A DNA stretch of 64,000 nucleotides from Lachnospiraceae bacterium (GCA_017500935.1 JAFVXW010000073.1:1-64000); one strand, 5' to 3'; numbered from the stretch's first letter, positions 39,227 through 48,362 are shown. Translations and numbers: made by a program. Notes: a model not told the origin generated them from the letters alone.

Positions 39227-40597
39227 TTATTCTTCATCCGGAATCGGATCGATTTTTTTATGGATGATCCGGCGAAGGAAGAAAACGCTTAAAGTCAGAG
39301 ATGCAATTTCTGCAAGCGGGAAAGCCCACCATATCATGTTAAGACCAAAAAGTTTGGCAAATAAAAAGGCCAGAGGGATGATCACGATAAGCTGTCTGGT
39401 ACCGGAGATCAGCATACTGTATACACCGTTTCCAAGTGCCTGGAAAACACATCCGCAGATGATGCAGAAACCGGCAAAGATAAAGCTTAAGCTGATGATA
39501 CGCAGGGCAGGAATGCCGATGGAGTACATTGTCTCGGAGGCATCAAACAGACCAAGCAGTGCATGAGGAAACAGCTGGAAGCCGGCAACGCCAAGGCCCA
39601 TGATACCCACGGCGATGACGATGGAAAGCTTTATGGTCGCAAAGATACGTTTTTTGTTGCGTGCACCGTAGTTGTAGGCAACAATCGGGATCATACCGTT
39701 TGTCAGACCAAATATTGGCATAAACACGAAACTCTGCAGTTTGAAATACACACCGTAAACAGCTGCGGCCGTGGAGGAGAACATCAGCAGAATATTGTTC
39801 ATGGCAAATGTGGTGACAGAGCCGATAGACTGCATAATAATGGAGGGAACACCAATTTTGTAAATGTTGGAAATGGTCTGTCTGCAGGGTTTGAATTTGC
39901 GGAGTTTTACGGTGATTTCTGTGTTGTATTTATGGTTGAAGTATATAGCCAGTAATACAGCGATACACTGGCCGATCACGGTTGCTAAAGCAGCACCGGT
40001 AACGCCCATAGCCGGAAGTCCGAAATACCCAAAGATCAGGATGGGGTCCAGAATGATATTGATGATCGCTCCGGTAGCCTGTGTGATCATGTTGAAAATC
40101 GTTTTGCCGGTGGACTGCAGCAGACGCTCATAGGTAATCTGTAAAAAGATAAAAACGGAGCAGATTGTGATGATGGTCATATACTGGGTTCCATACTGGA
40201 TGATCTGCGTATCATCCGTCTGGGCCACGAAGAAAAGGCGGGAACCAAGGATGCCCAGAATGGCGAAGACCACGCTGCTGGCCAGGGCCAGAAAGATACC
40301 GTTAGCGGCGATGGTATTGGCAGTTTCAAATTTTTTCTCACCGAGACTGCGGGAAAGCAGGGCATTGATACCGACACCGGTACCGGCAGCAACGGCGATC
40401 ATCAGGTTCTGGATCGGGAAGGCCAAAGAGACGGCAGTCAGTGCCGCTTCGTTCATCTGGGCCACAAAAATGCTGTCAACAACGTTGTAAAGTGCCTGTA
40501 CCAGCATGGAAATGATCATGGGTAAGGACATGGAGATCAAAAGTTTGGGAATGGGCATGACGCCCATTTTATTTTCTTTTGCAGCAGAATTGGTCAT
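39227..40597 (-). CDS. MATE-family efflux transporter
   Basis: Membrane transporter of 456 residues with about twelve helices in two homologous halves. The N-terminal PIPKLLISMSLPMIISMLVQALYNVVDSIFV and the GVGINALLSRSLGE segment are characteristic of NorM/DinF-type MATE proteins, which export cationic drugs in exchange for sodium or protons. The ATG follows AAAGGTG. It begins 12 bases after the GNAT gene on the same strand, so both are probably one operon. Confidence 0.92.
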   Translation of the reverse strand: MTNSAAKENKMGVMPIPKLLISMSLPMIISMLVQALYNVVDSIFVAQMNEAALTAVSLAFPIQNLMIAVAAGTGVGINALLSRSLGEKKFETANTIAANGIFLALASSVVFAILGILGSRLFFVAQTDDTQIIQYGTQYMTIITICSVFIFLQITYERLLQSTGKTIFNMITQATGAIINIILDPILIFGYFGLPAMGVTGAALATVIGQCIAVLLAIYFNHKYNTEITVKLRKFKPCRQTISNIYKIGVPSIIMQSIGSVTTFAMNNILLMFSSTAAAVYGVYFKLQSFVFMPIFGLTNGMIPIVAYNYGARNKKRIFATIKLSIVIAVGIMGLGVAGFQLFPHALLGLFDASETMYSIGIPALRIISLSFIFAGFCIICGCVFQALGNGVYSMLISGTRQLIVIIPLAFLFAKLFGLNMIWWAFPLAEIASLTLSVFFLRRIIHKKIDPIPDEE

Positions 40598-40609
40598 GTA
40601 TTTTCACCT

Positions 40610-41737
40610 TTAAAAATGTTCAAACAGACCGCAGGGGCGGTTGGGAAAAGCACGGAAAAAGTCCGCACAGTCTGTCATAAGTTCCACATTGTCCATATAG
40701 GAAGCTGTCTGCAGACCGAAACATTCATATCCGAAGATCAGCTGGGTGAAGGCGGGAATATCGCAGCAAAGATCATAGTCTGTGCAGGAATCCTCCAGAC
40801 GGACAACGGATACGCCGCTTAGCAGATGGCTGCCGTAGCTGACTTCCCAGATGCCTTCGGTATATGTTTTTTTGTGGCCTGTGCCGTCAGGTTCTGTTAC
40901 CTTTACAACAAAACGGCCGGGAGCATCAGGGTATCTGACAGCGCGCAGTACCGCCTCCACATTGTGAATACGGGCGCTCAAATCAGGCAGAACAGTGATA
41001 TTGGTGTGCATATAGTGGCGCAGGGTACGTTCCACTTCAGGAGCCATGGCGCAGTTATGGATCTTTACTGTGGAAAGTTCGCCCTCATACATGCGCAGGA
41101 AGCCAAAGAGGCTGAGCAGGTCTTCCTTATTGGTATAACACATTTCATAAACATGCAGGTTCACGCTGACCATACGGTTTACATAGTAGTAATTTTCAAT
41201 GCCTGTGATGACATAGGCGCGTGCAGCACCGTCTTTACCGTAAAGGATATAGGTTTTGCTGTTGTTGGGCAGATAGTTTTTTCCATTTGTACGGACAAAC
41301 ATGATATTGCGTCCGGCGGCAAAACGGTTGTAGACATCCAGCGCATCCTGAGATTTTTCAGGAGTATCGCAGAGAACCAGATCAGCATAGCGGGGAACAA
41401 AATCCAGCGCACTCATGGGAAATTCCAGAATGCGGTGATCACCGATACGCTCATAGCCTTTTTTTCTGTAATAGGAAAAGGAAAAAGGATGCAGATAGCT
41501 GATGGGGCATCCATATTCTTCTGCAGCTTTTTCCACCTCGGTAAAAATAGTATGTACCAGCCCGCTGCGGCGGTATTCCGGGTCAGTGCCTACTCCGCCG
41601 ATGGTGAGAGAGGGAATAACGGCACCGTTAAGGTGAGACTGGGTAAAACCGATGATACCGCCGGAAACGCGGCGTTCACCGTCAAAATTGTGAACAAAAA
41701 TCTGGTTGTCTTTCTTTTCAACTTCAGTCCGGATCAT
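40610..41737 (-). CDS. Eis-like GNAT N-acetyltransferase
   Basis: A 375-residue acyltransferase. The N-terminal GNAT domain has the acetyl-CoA-binding segment IGGVGTDPEYRRSGLVHTIF and the PFSFSYYRKKGYE motif; a second GNAT-like domain and an SCP2-like C-terminal domain are implied by the length, as in Eis aminoglycoside or lysine acetyltransferases. The substrate is unknown. The ATG follows AAGGAGG. Next to a MATE exporter, which suggests a detoxification pair, an inference from position only. Confidence 0.82.
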   Translation of the reverse strand: MIRTEVEKKDNQIFVHNFDGERRVSGGIIGFTQSHLNGAVIPSLTIGGVGTDPEYRRSGLVHTIFTEVEKAAEEYGCPISYLHPFSFSYYRKKGYERIGDHRILEFPMSALDFVPRYADLVLCDTPEKSQDALDVYNRFAAGRNIMFVRTNGKNYLPNNSKTYILYGKDGAARAYVITGIENYYYVNRMVSVNLHVYEMCYTNKEDLLSLFGFLRMYEGELSTVKIHNCAMAPEVERTLRHYMHTNITVLPDLSARIHNVEAVLRAVRYPDAPGRFVVKVTEPDGTGHKKTYTEGIWEVSYGSHLLSGVSVVRLEDSCTDYDLCCDIPAFTQLIFGYECFGLQTASYMDNVELMTDCADFFRAFPNRPCGLFEHF

Positions 41738-41776
41738 GAAAAACCTCCTTAAAGCAAATCGTTAACACTGTTCCAG

Positions 41777-41893
41777 CAGGAAACAGAGTTTCCTGTTGTA
41801 TATATAAATAAGTGTGCGCTCAGCGCACACTCTGAGCCGAGCGCGATTGCCGTAAGGCAACATATACCGCGCGCGCGAGTGCGCATATACGAG
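41777..41893. repeat. GC-rich dispersed repeat, copy 2, with flanking hairpin
   Basis: It starts with CAGGAAAC/GTTTCCTG (41777-41784 with 41788-41795). Then comes palindrome AGTGTGCGCT-C-AGCGCACACT and the core TTGCCGTAAGGCAACAT (41847-41863), exact reverse complement of copy 1. GCCGAGCGCGATTGCCGTAAG at 41836-41856 is the reverse complement of copy 3 at 51122-51142. Confidence 0.65.
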
Positions 41894-41940
41894 CTTTTTT
41901 TATACAATAGGAAACTATGTTTCCTATTGTATAAAAAAAG
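41894..41940. repeat. perfect 22-bp palindrome with a 3-base loop
   Basis: Bases 41894-41915 pair without mismatch with 41919-41940 around TAT. The outer arms are T7/A7 and the inner arm is ATACAATAGGAAAC. A similar GTTTCCT half-site at 41788 suggests it is part of the repeat element. It can form a hairpin or cruciform. Confidence 0.75.
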
Positions 41941-41960
41941 GTTCGTCTAACGACGAACCT
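41933..41960 (-). terminator. terminator of tRNA-Thr copy 1
   Basis: On the minus strand AGGTTCGTC pairs with GACGAACCT around a GTTA loop, followed by a seven-base T run shared with the palindrome. Confidence 0.8.
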
Positions 41961-41967
41961 TCTGTTA

Positions 41968-42040
41968 AGCTACCGACGGGAGTCGGACCCGTGACCTCCG
42001 CATTACCAATGCGACGCTCTACCAACTGAGCTACGGCAGC
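41968..42040 (-). tRNA. tRNA-Thr(GGU), copy 1
   Basis: A 73-base tRNA on the minus strand. The acceptor stem GCTGCCG/CGGTAGC, D-arm GCTCAGTTGGTAGAGC, anticodon stem CGCAT/ATGCG with loop TTGGTAA (anticodon GGT) and the GGGTCCGACTCCC T-arm all fold. CCA is not encoded. It is identical to the copy at 44277-44349. Confidence 0.95.
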
Positions 42041-42067
42041 ATCTGTTGTTGCCTCACAACATAAAAT

Positions 42068-42096
42068 ACTATAGCATAAGGGTATGAGATTGTCAA
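42068..42096 (-). promoter_or_regulatory. promoter of tRNA-Thr copy 1
   Basis: Minus strand TTGACA (42096-42091) and TATAGT (42073-42068), spacer 17. Confidence 0.75.
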
Positions 42097-42110
42097 CAAC
42101 AAATTACAAA

Positions 42111-42821
42111 TTATTTTATTTTTTCCCAGGATGTTTTTTGGACATTCACAATGTCTTTGACAGTCAGGATACCCTGATCGACTACAAAACGGATATCAAA
42201 ACCGGCAAACTGCATGCCGTAGACATAATCGGGCTTTTTATTGTAGGCGGCACGGGGGTACTGGGAAAGAACATCCAGAACAGTCTGGCGCAGGTGAACG
42301 GGCAGTTTTTCTTTTAAATTGTCCGGAAAAACTACGTCGATGTGATCTTTTTTATGGGCTTCGCCGAAGCTTCCAAGCGCTTCCGGGTGTGCATCTGTGT
42401 AGGGAAGGTAGGGCTTGATATCAAAAATCGGAGTTCCGTCAAGAAGATCGGCACCGGAAACGATCAGTACCGGTTCGCCGTTTTCTTCATAGCGGATGCC
42501 TTCCAGACGGACGCAGGAAAGACCGATGGAGTTTGGACGAAACGGAGAGCGGGTGGCAAAGACACCTTTGCGTTCTTTGCCGCCAAGACGAGGCGGTGCC
42601 ACAGTCAGGCTTATGGTATCGCGTTTGGCCTGGGAAAACTCCCAGAGAAGCCACAGGTGGCTGTATTCTTCGATACCGCGGATGGCATCGGGATTTTTAA
42701 ATTCACCTTCAAAATGGATTTCTCCTTTTAAAGAGGGAACCAGACCGCTTTGTCTGGGAATTCCGAATTTTTCAGGGAAAGCAGTGTGGATTCTGGCTAC
42801 AACGATCAGATTGTCGGGCAT
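42111..42821 (-). CDS. trmO: tRNA (t6A37) N6-methyltransferase, TrmO type
   Basis: A 236-residue protein with the UPF0066/TsaA beta-barrel. RSPFRPNSIGLS and GADLLDGTPIFDIKPYLPY are family signatures, and a C-terminal domain with YPRAAYNKKP is present, so it is full length like E. coli TrmO (YaeB). That enzyme uses SAM to methylate t6A at position 37 of tRNA-Thr(GGU). A tRNA-Thr(GGU) gene lies just downstream on the same strand, and a second identical one is 1.5 kb on the far side. The ATG follows GGAGA. Divergent from the fucosidase gene. Confidence 0.88.
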   Translation of the reverse strand: MPDNLIVVARIHTAFPEKFGIPRQSGLVPSLKGEIHFEGEFKNPDAIRGIEEYSHLWLLWEFSQAKRDTISLTVAPPRLGGKERKGVFATRSPFRPNSIGLSCVRLEGIRYEENGEPVLIVSGADLLDGTPIFDIKPYLPYTDAHPEALGSFGEAHKKDHIDVVFPDNLKEKLPVHLRQTVLDVLSQYPRAAYNKKPDYVYGMQFAGFDIRFVVDQGILTVKDIVNVQKTSWEKIK

Positions 42822-42854
42822 AGATCAAATCTCCGTAAAATAAATATTTATCTT

Positions 42855-42883
42855 ATTTTACTGTATCCGTTTTTGAATTGCAA
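42855..42883 (-). promoter_or_regulatory. promoter of trmO
   Basis: Minus strand TTGCAA (42883-42878) and TAAAAT (42860-42855), spacer 17. Confidence 0.6.
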
Positions 42884-42912
42884 ACAGAAACGGAGGAAAA
42901 CACTGCGGGCGC

Positions 42913-42941
42913 TTGATTTTCGGGGCAAAACAAACTAAAAT
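42913..42941 (+). promoter_or_regulatory. promoter of the fucosidase gene
   Basis: TTGATT at 42913-42918 and TAAAAT at 42936-42941, spacer 17, divergent from trmO. Confidence 0.55.
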
Positions 42942-42985
42942 AAGGCATAACGGAACAACAAAAAAATTATCAGGAGGATAAAAAA

Positions 42986-44233
42986 TTGGCAGACACAAAA
43001 CAGCAATGGTTTAAAGATGCAAAATTTGGCCTGTTCATTCACTGGGGACTTTATGCGATCCTGGCAGGAGAGTATAAGGGGCAGAAAACAGACCGTATTG
43101 CAGAATGGATCATGAATTATCTGAATATCCCGCGCGAAGAATATGAAAAACTGGCAGAACAGTTTGATCCGGTGAATTTTGACGCGGAAGATATCGTAAA
43201 AAGAGCCAAGGCATGGGGAATGCGCTATATCGTCTTTACTTCCAAGCATCACGAAGGCTTTGCAATGTATCATTCCGAATGCAGCCCTTACAACTCAGTG
43301 GATGCAACTCCCTGTAAGAGAGATATTTTAAAGGAGCTGCAGCTTGCCTGTGAAAAATATGATATGAAGCTGGGGCTTTACTATTCTCAGGCACAGGACT
43401 GGCATGATCCTGACGGCTATGTGGCTAAAAAGGATAATTCCCATATCAATTACCGCAATTATCTGGATCGCAAATGTCTTCCCCAGTTAAGGGAGATTCT
43501 GACCAACTACGGAAAGATTGCGATTCTGTGGTTTGATACACCTATGGGAACCACACCGGAAGAAAGTGTGGAGATGGTTAAGCTTGTCAAAGAGCTTCAG
43601 CCGGAATGTATCATCAACGGACGCATCGGCAATGAGCTTGGCGAATATATGACCACCGGCGACAACTTTATCCCCAGACTTCCTTACGAAGGCGACTGGG
43701 AAGTGCCTGCGACCTTAAATGATACCTGGGGCTTTAACAAGGATGACCATAACTGGAAGACACCGGAGGAGATTATCCAGCTGTTAGTCAAGATCAACAG
43801 CCGCGGCGGCAATTATCTGCTCAATATCGGTCCTGACGGAACCGGTAAAGTACCTGAAAAGTCTTTTGAGATTCTGGATAAAGTAGGAGCTTATGTGCAG
43901 GCCAATCAGGAAGCGATCTTTGCTACCAAACGGATGCCTTATGAACCCTATGAGCTTAGCTGGGGGGTACTGACCTGCAAAGAACACCGTCTGTATGCGC
44001 ATATTTTCAGACCGGTATCCAGCAGAATTCAGATCCTGAATATCGAAAATACCTTTAAGAGAGCATATCTGGTAGAAACCGGAGAAGAACTGGTATTTGA
44101 ACCCGGAAGAACATGTGAGGATGATGCTTATATTGAAGTGGAGATTCCCAAAGCATATCAGGATAAAGCATACTACTGCATCGGAATGGAAATGGAAGAA
44201 GAAATGCCTGTTTTTGCACCGATCCATGCGTAA
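42986..44233 (+). CDS. GH29 alpha-L-fucosidase-like enzyme
   Basis: A 415-residue GH29 enzyme without signal peptide. The N-terminal FGLFIHWGLYA and the SKHHEGF segment (His88, His89) are GH29 landmarks; the nucleophile is Asp184 in ILWFDTP. The barrel is followed by a beta-sandwich tail. GH29 enzymes release alpha-L-fucose from mucin or milk glycans, a common gut trait. The start is TTG with AGGAGG eight bases upstream. It lies between two identical tRNA-Thr genes and ends at a symmetrical terminator. Confidence 0.9.
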   Translation: MADTKQQWFKDAKFGLFIHWGLYAILAGEYKGQKTDRIAEWIMNYLNIPREEYEKLAEQFDPVNFDAEDIVKRAKAWGMRYIVFTSKHHEGFAMYHSECSPYNSVDATPCKRDILKELQLACEKYDMKLGLYYSQAQDWHDPDGYVAKKDNSHINYRNYLDRKCLPQLREILTNYGKIAILWFDTPMGTTPEESVEMVKLVKELQPECIINGRIGNELGEYMTTGDNFIPRLPYEGDWEVPATLNDTWGFNKDDHNWKTPEEIIQLLVKINSRGGNYLLNIGPDGTGKVPEKSFEILDKVGAYVQANQEAIFATKRMPYEPYELSWGVLTCKEHRLYAHIFRPVSSRIQILNIENTFKRAYLVETGEELVFEPGRTCEDDAYIEVEIPKAYQDKAYYCIGMEMEEEMPVFAPIHA

Positions 44234-44242
44234 AAGCGAAAC

Positions 44243-44274
44243 AAAAAAGGTTCGTCGAAAGACGAACCTTTTTT
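44243..44274. terminator. symmetrical terminator between fucosidase gene and tRNA-Thr copy 2
   Basis: AAAAAAGGTTCGTC (44243-44256) pairs perfectly with GACGAACCTTTTTT (44261-44274) around GAAA, so it can stop transcription from both sides. Confidence 0.92.
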
Positions 44275-44276
44275 TA

Positions 44277-44349
44277 AGCTACCGACGGGAGTCGGACCCG
44301 TGACCTCCGCATTACCAATGCGACGCTCTACCAACTGAGCTACGGCAGC
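44277..44349 (-). tRNA. tRNA-Thr(GGU), copy 2
   Basis: Identical in all 73 bases to 41968-42040; anticodon GGT. It has its own promoter and the symmetrical terminator. Together the two copies flank trmO and the fucosidase gene as direct repeats. Confidence 0.95.
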
Positions 44350-44375
44350 ATCTGCTGTGTTTCACAACGATAATT

Positions 44376-44404
44376 ACTATATCATATTGATTTGTAAAAA
44401 GCAA
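44376..44404 (-). promoter_or_regulatory. promoter of tRNA-Thr copy 2
   Basis: Minus strand TTGCTT (44404-44399) and TATAGT (44381-44376), spacer 17. Confidence 0.65.
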
Positions 44405-44480
44405 GCATTTTTTAAAAAAGTTTCCGGAAAATTTCGGGGAAAACTGTAAAAATAGTGTGTGCAAGGCGCGGAGTGTGCAT

Positions 44481-44514
44481 AAAAATGCCCCGGAAAAACC
44501 GGGGCATAAATTTT
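44481..44514. terminator. terminator of the PBP gene
   Basis: ATGCCCCGG (44485-44493) with CCGGGGCAT (44499-44507), loop AAAAA. T runs occur on both outer sides when read from either strand. Confidence 0.85.
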
Positions 44515-44544
44515 TTTGGGTGTATATTTTTTGGAAAGCAGGAA

Positions 44545-47397
44545 TCAGTTCGCGGCATCTTCTTCTGTTGTGGCAGGAGCCAATGCGGCAACAGCGGCAT
44601 TCTGTGCAGCCTGTAGCTGGGCGATGAGTGCATTGGTATGGTCGATCATGTTCTGGGCCTGCTGACTGTCATTTTCTGCTGTCATACGGGTTTCTTCATC
44701 CATGGCAGCGGCGATGCGGGCATCTGCAACTGCTTTGTCGGTGACAGCCTGTTCCAGCTGTGACTGAAGCTCTGCAAGACGGATCGGATACTGATTCTGG
44801 TCAGTACGCAGTACAAGCTCCAGATTCTGCATGGCAACGATCGCTTCTGCATTGGGGTCAGAGAAGAAGAGTGCGTCATGCTGGCAGGAGGTGGATACCG
44901 TGCCGTCAACTGTGGTCTGTCCGTTTAAGATACGTTCATTTTCAGGAGGCATCTCCATAATACCTTCCATTTTGAAAGGACATTCAGGGGATGCAGGCAT
45001 TGCGCTGTAGGTACAGATTGTTCCCTGATAATGTACATCACAGATTTCTGTGGGAACAGTGTCCTGCGTGAAGTATTCAATCTTTAAGGTAGCACCGCAG
45101 AGCGCGTCATTGGGAAGTTTACCGGAACGGGAGCATACGGTTGCGGTGACAATATCAGAAGGCATATCAAACGGTTTGTTTTCCAGATTTTCATGGATTC
45201 GTTTCATGACTTCACGCCAAATGATCTTGGATACCTGTTTTTCAGGATTGTCCATGTTGGTATTGTTGTCGTATCCAACCCATGCGGTTGCGGTATAGTA
45301 AGGGCTGTATCCGGAAAGCCATACATCCTTATAGTCGGATGTGGAGCCGGTCTTACCGGCGATGGACATACCGGAGAAGTTAGCCAGTGTCGCGGTACCG
45401 GAGGTGAATACATCCTGCATCGCGCTGGTCAGAAGGAAAGCAGTGGAGGGTTTGATTACCTGTCTGCCTTCGACTGCGGTATTATCCAGAAGGATATTGC
45501 CGTCATGGTCTTTTACGATGGTATAAAGCTTGGGCTTGATGTAGACGCCGTTGTTGGCGATGGCAGCATAGGCTGCATTCAGCTCGATATTCTTAACACC
45601 GTTAGTAATGCCGCCCAGAGCCAGAGGCTGCTGGATATCGGTGTAAATCTTGCCGTTTAATTCCTTGGCAGATTCCAGTGTGGTGAAACCAAAGTTGAGC
45701 AGGTAATCATAGCCAAGCTGGGGAGTAATCTGGGTCAGGGTCTTAACAGTAACGATATTCATGGAATCGCGGATACCGTCACGCAAAGATGACAGACCTC
45801 TGTAACCGGTATAATAGTTGGCTACCGGCTTGCCGTCTGCGTAGTTGTAGGGGGCATCCAGCTGTACATCAGCCAGGGTCATGCCGGCACTGTCAATGGC
45901 GGGAGCAAAGGTGGATACCACTTTAAAGGTGGAACCGGGCTGACGCATGGAATCAACGGCACGGTTTAAGGTACGGCTGCCTTCCTTGGTGCCGCGTCCG
46001 CCTACCATGGCAACCACTTCACCGGTAGACTGGTCTGCAACCGTCAGGGAAATCTGCGGCTGGGGAACCAGGGAGATGGATTCGCCAAGAATCTCGGAAC
46101 CTTCGGGCATTGTAGCTTCTTTATAAGCTTCCACGGCAGCATAGGCCTCATCCTGCGAATTGTAAAGCAGGTTAAAGCTCTTGTTTACATTTTCAATCTG
46201 CCAGAGCCGGTACATCTCCGTACTGATGTTGGTGATACCGTCATTCTCGGTTTTGTTGGGATCGCGGTAGGTCAGACGGTAACTGATCTGCCAGCGTGTA
46301 TCATCGGGATAGTTTTCTTCATTGGAACATACTTCATCAGCGATCGCCTGAATCTCGGGATCCATGGTGGAAAAAATACCGATACCGCCGGAATATACCA
46401 GGGTATAAGCCTGTGTTTCATTGTAACCGGCAGCGATCAGATCTTCGATAACTGCTTCTGTGACCGCATCCACAAAATAAGAGTCAACGGAAGTTTCTGC
46501 GATCTCGGCGTTGGCGATCTGAATACGGTTGTAGAGATCTTCCGTGTCTGCCATGGCCTCGTCATATTCGGCCTGTGTGATATAACCTTGGTCTTTCATA
46601 TCGTTGAGCGTCTTTTCACGGCGCTCGGCGTTCTTTTCCGGACGGCTGATCGGGTTATAACGGGAAGGGTTCTGGGTGATACCTGCGATAGCAGCACATT
46701 CTGAAAGATTCAGCTCCCAGACATTTTTGTTGAAATACCGCTTGGATGCGGCCTGTACACCAAGTGTGTTCTGACCAAGGTTAATGGTATTCATGTACTG
46801 CTCGAGGATCTTGGATTTGTCTCCGGCACTCTTTTCGAGCTGTATCGCCAGATACTGCTCCTGAATCTTTCTCTTGGCCTGTTCCGGAAGGGTTTTTTCC
46901 GAAGTCCAGGTAGTCAGGATCGTGTTTTTGATCAGCTGCTGTGTGATGGTACTGGCACCTTCTTTTCTTTGAAAGCCGGAGGTGACGGCTACCACACCTG
47001 CACGCAGGATACCCTGAATGTCGATGCCGTTGTGTTCATAAAAACGGGAATCTTCCAGTGCCACAAAGGCGTCTGCCAGATTCTGGGGAATCTGTTCCAT
47101 CGTGACTGGTACACGGTTGGAATCTTCGGCGACCAGTTTTTTGATCTGGTTGCCTTTTGCATCGTAAATAAAAGAAGAAAAGCGGCTGGGAGTTGCATCT
47201 GCCAGATTGATGGTCGGAGCAGAATCGATGATTCCCTTAAAAACGCCGATTCCCAGGCTGAGTCCGATAATACCTGCGCCAATGAAAAGCAGCAGGAATG
47301 CTCTTAAGAAAAGCAGCAGGAATTTGCGGCCCCACCGGGTGGATTTGGACTGAAGCGCTTTCTTCTTTTGTTTTACACTTTTTTTGCCATAATTCAT
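44545..47397 (-). CDS. class A penicillin-binding protein (glycosyltransferase/transpeptidase)
   Basis: Bifunctional cell-wall synthase of 950 residues. A basic cytoplasmic tail and one membrane helix (about 25-52) precede the GT51 domain with catalytic Glu115 in ALEDSRFYEHNGID and ITQQLIKN. The transpeptidase has Ser489-TF-Lys492, Ser545-Met-Asn547 and Lys682-Thr-Gly. It polymerises and cross-links peptidoglycan outside the membrane. A cysteine-containing segment (about 760-830) and a long helical Ala/Gln-rich tail follow. The ATG follows AAGGAGG. Monocistronic. Confidence 0.94.
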   Translation of the reverse strand: MNYGKKSVKQKKKALQSKSTRWGRKFLLLFLRAFLLLFIGAGIIGLSLGIGVFKGIIDSAPTINLADATPSRFSSFIYDAKGNQIKKLVAEDSNRVPVTMEQIPQNLADAFVALEDSRFYEHNGIDIQGILRAGVVAVTSGFQRKEGASTITQQLIKNTILTTWTSEKTLPEQAKRKIQEQYLAIQLEKSAGDKSKILEQYMNTINLGQNTLGVQAASKRYFNKNVWELNLSECAAIAGITQNPSRYNPISRPEKNAERREKTLNDMKDQGYITQAEYDEAMADTEDLYNRIQIANAEIAETSVDSYFVDAVTEAVIEDLIAAGYNETQAYTLVYSGGIGIFSTMDPEIQAIADEVCSNEENYPDDTRWQISYRLTYRDPNKTENDGITNISTEMYRLWQIENVNKSFNLLYNSQDEAYAAVEAYKEATMPEGSEILGESISLVPQPQISLTVADQSTGEVVAMVGGRGTKEGSRTLNRAVDSMRQPGSTFKVVSTFAPAIDSAGMTLADVQLDAPYNYADGKPVANYYTGYRGLSSLRDGIRDSMNIVTVKTLTQITPQLGYDYLLNFGFTTLESAKELNGKIYTDIQQPLALGGITNGVKNIELNAAYAAIANNGVYIKPKLYTIVKDHDGNILLDNTAVEGRQVIKPSTAFLLTSAMQDVFTSGTATLANFSGMSIAGKTGSTSDYKDVWLSGYSPYYTATAWVGYDNNTNMDNPEKQVSKIIWREVMKRIHENLENKPFDMPSDIVTATVCSRSGKLPNDALCGATLKIEYFTQDTVPTEICDVHYQGTICTYSAMPASPECPFKMEGIMEMPPENERILNGQTTVDGTVSTSCQHDALFFSDPNAEAIVAMQNLELVLRTDQNQYPIRLAELQSQLEQAVTDKAVADARIAAAMDEETRMTAENDSQQAQNMIDHTNALIAQLQAAQNAAVAALAPATTEEDAAN

Positions 47398-47475
47398 TTA
47401 TGAAAGCCTCCTTGTAAAACAAAAATGCGAATCTTTTACGCAAAAAAGTCAATACTTTTGGACATTACCTTTCTA

Positions 47476-47481
47476 ATTATA
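47476..47481 (-). promoter_or_regulatory. probable -10 box of the PBP gene
   Basis: Minus strand TATAAT lies 79 bases before the start codon, but no good -35 is seen at the expected distance. Confidence 0.35.
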
Positions 47482-47565
47482 GCAAAATAAATCCGGTAAA
47501 TAAAGAACTTTCTTATTTATTAAGAGATTCTTCACAAAATTTTACCGCGATATGCACCTTTTGGG

Positions 47566-47595
47566 GTGACAGAATCAGCAAAATTTTGGTATACT
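47566..47595 (+). promoter_or_regulatory. probable promoter of the YigZ-like gene
   Basis: GTGACA at 47566-47571 and TATACT at 47590-47595 with an 18-base spacer. Confidence 0.45.
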
Positions 47596-47641
47596 GAAAG
47601 ATAACAGGATAAAACACAGTAAAAAACAATGGAGAATGAAC

Positions 47642-48286
47642 ATGGCAGAACAGCATTTTGAACCTTATAAAATACTCTTAAGCGGCGGTGAAGGTGAGAT
47701 CGTTGAAAAAAAATCCCGCTTCATTGCAACGGTAAGACCGGTGGAATCGGAAGAGGAGGCGGCCGCCTTTATCGAAGAGATGAAAAAGAAATATTGGGAT
47801 GCCAGACATAACTGTTCAGCCTTTGTAATAGGAAAAAAGGCAGAGCTTACCCGCTGCAGTGATGACGGAGAGCCTTCCGGTACGGCGGGCCGTCCTATGC
47901 TGGAGGTGCTTTTGGGAGAAGGTATCCGCAATATCGCGGTGGTGGTTACCAGATATTTTGGTGGAACGCTTCTTGGAACCGGCGGACTTGTGCGTGCATA
48001 TTCCCAGGCTGTAAAGGAAGGTCTGGCATATTGTGAGGTCGGAACCATGCGCTACGGCACGCGCCTGTCTGTGGAGACTGACTATAATGGAATAGGAAAG
48101 ATTCAGTATATTCTGGCCCAGCGCGGTATCAGGCCGGAGGATACTGTCTATACGGAAAAAGTGACTGTAAAGGTACTTCTGCCCAAAGAGCAGGCCCCGG
48201 GACTGATTCATGAAATTACTGAGGCAACCAGTGCGCGGGCGCAGATTACCCATGATGGGGATGACTATTATATTGACAAAGAATAA
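47642..48286 (+). CDS. yigZ: YigZ/IMPACT-family protein
   Basis: A 214-residue protein with the IMPACT N-terminal domain (KKSRFIATV, WDARHNCSAFVIG, CSDDGEPSGTAGRPML, TRYFGGTLLGTGGLVRAYS) and a C-terminal EF-G IV/V-like domain (about 135-210). The family is linked to translation or stress control, but its bacterial role is not established. The ATG at 47642 is preferred over the one at 47636 because GGAGAA sits eight bases before it. Divergent from the PBP gene. Confidence 0.9.
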   Translation: MAEQHFEPYKILLSGGEGEIVEKKSRFIATVRPVESEEEAAAFIEEMKKKYWDARHNCSAFVIGKKAELTRCSDDGEPSGTAGRPMLEVLLGEGIRNIAVVVTRYFGGTLLGTGGLVRAYSQAVKEGLAYCEVGTMRYGTRLSVETDYNGIGKIQYILAQRGIRPEDTVYTEKVTVKVLLPKEQAPGLIHEITEATSARAQITHDGDDYYIDKE

Positions 48287-48362
48287 GGGCAGAAGTAGAA
48301 TATTGTTTCAGAGAGTAAACTGATAAACTGTTAAACATTGTGATTTAAAAGGAGGTGGTTTT

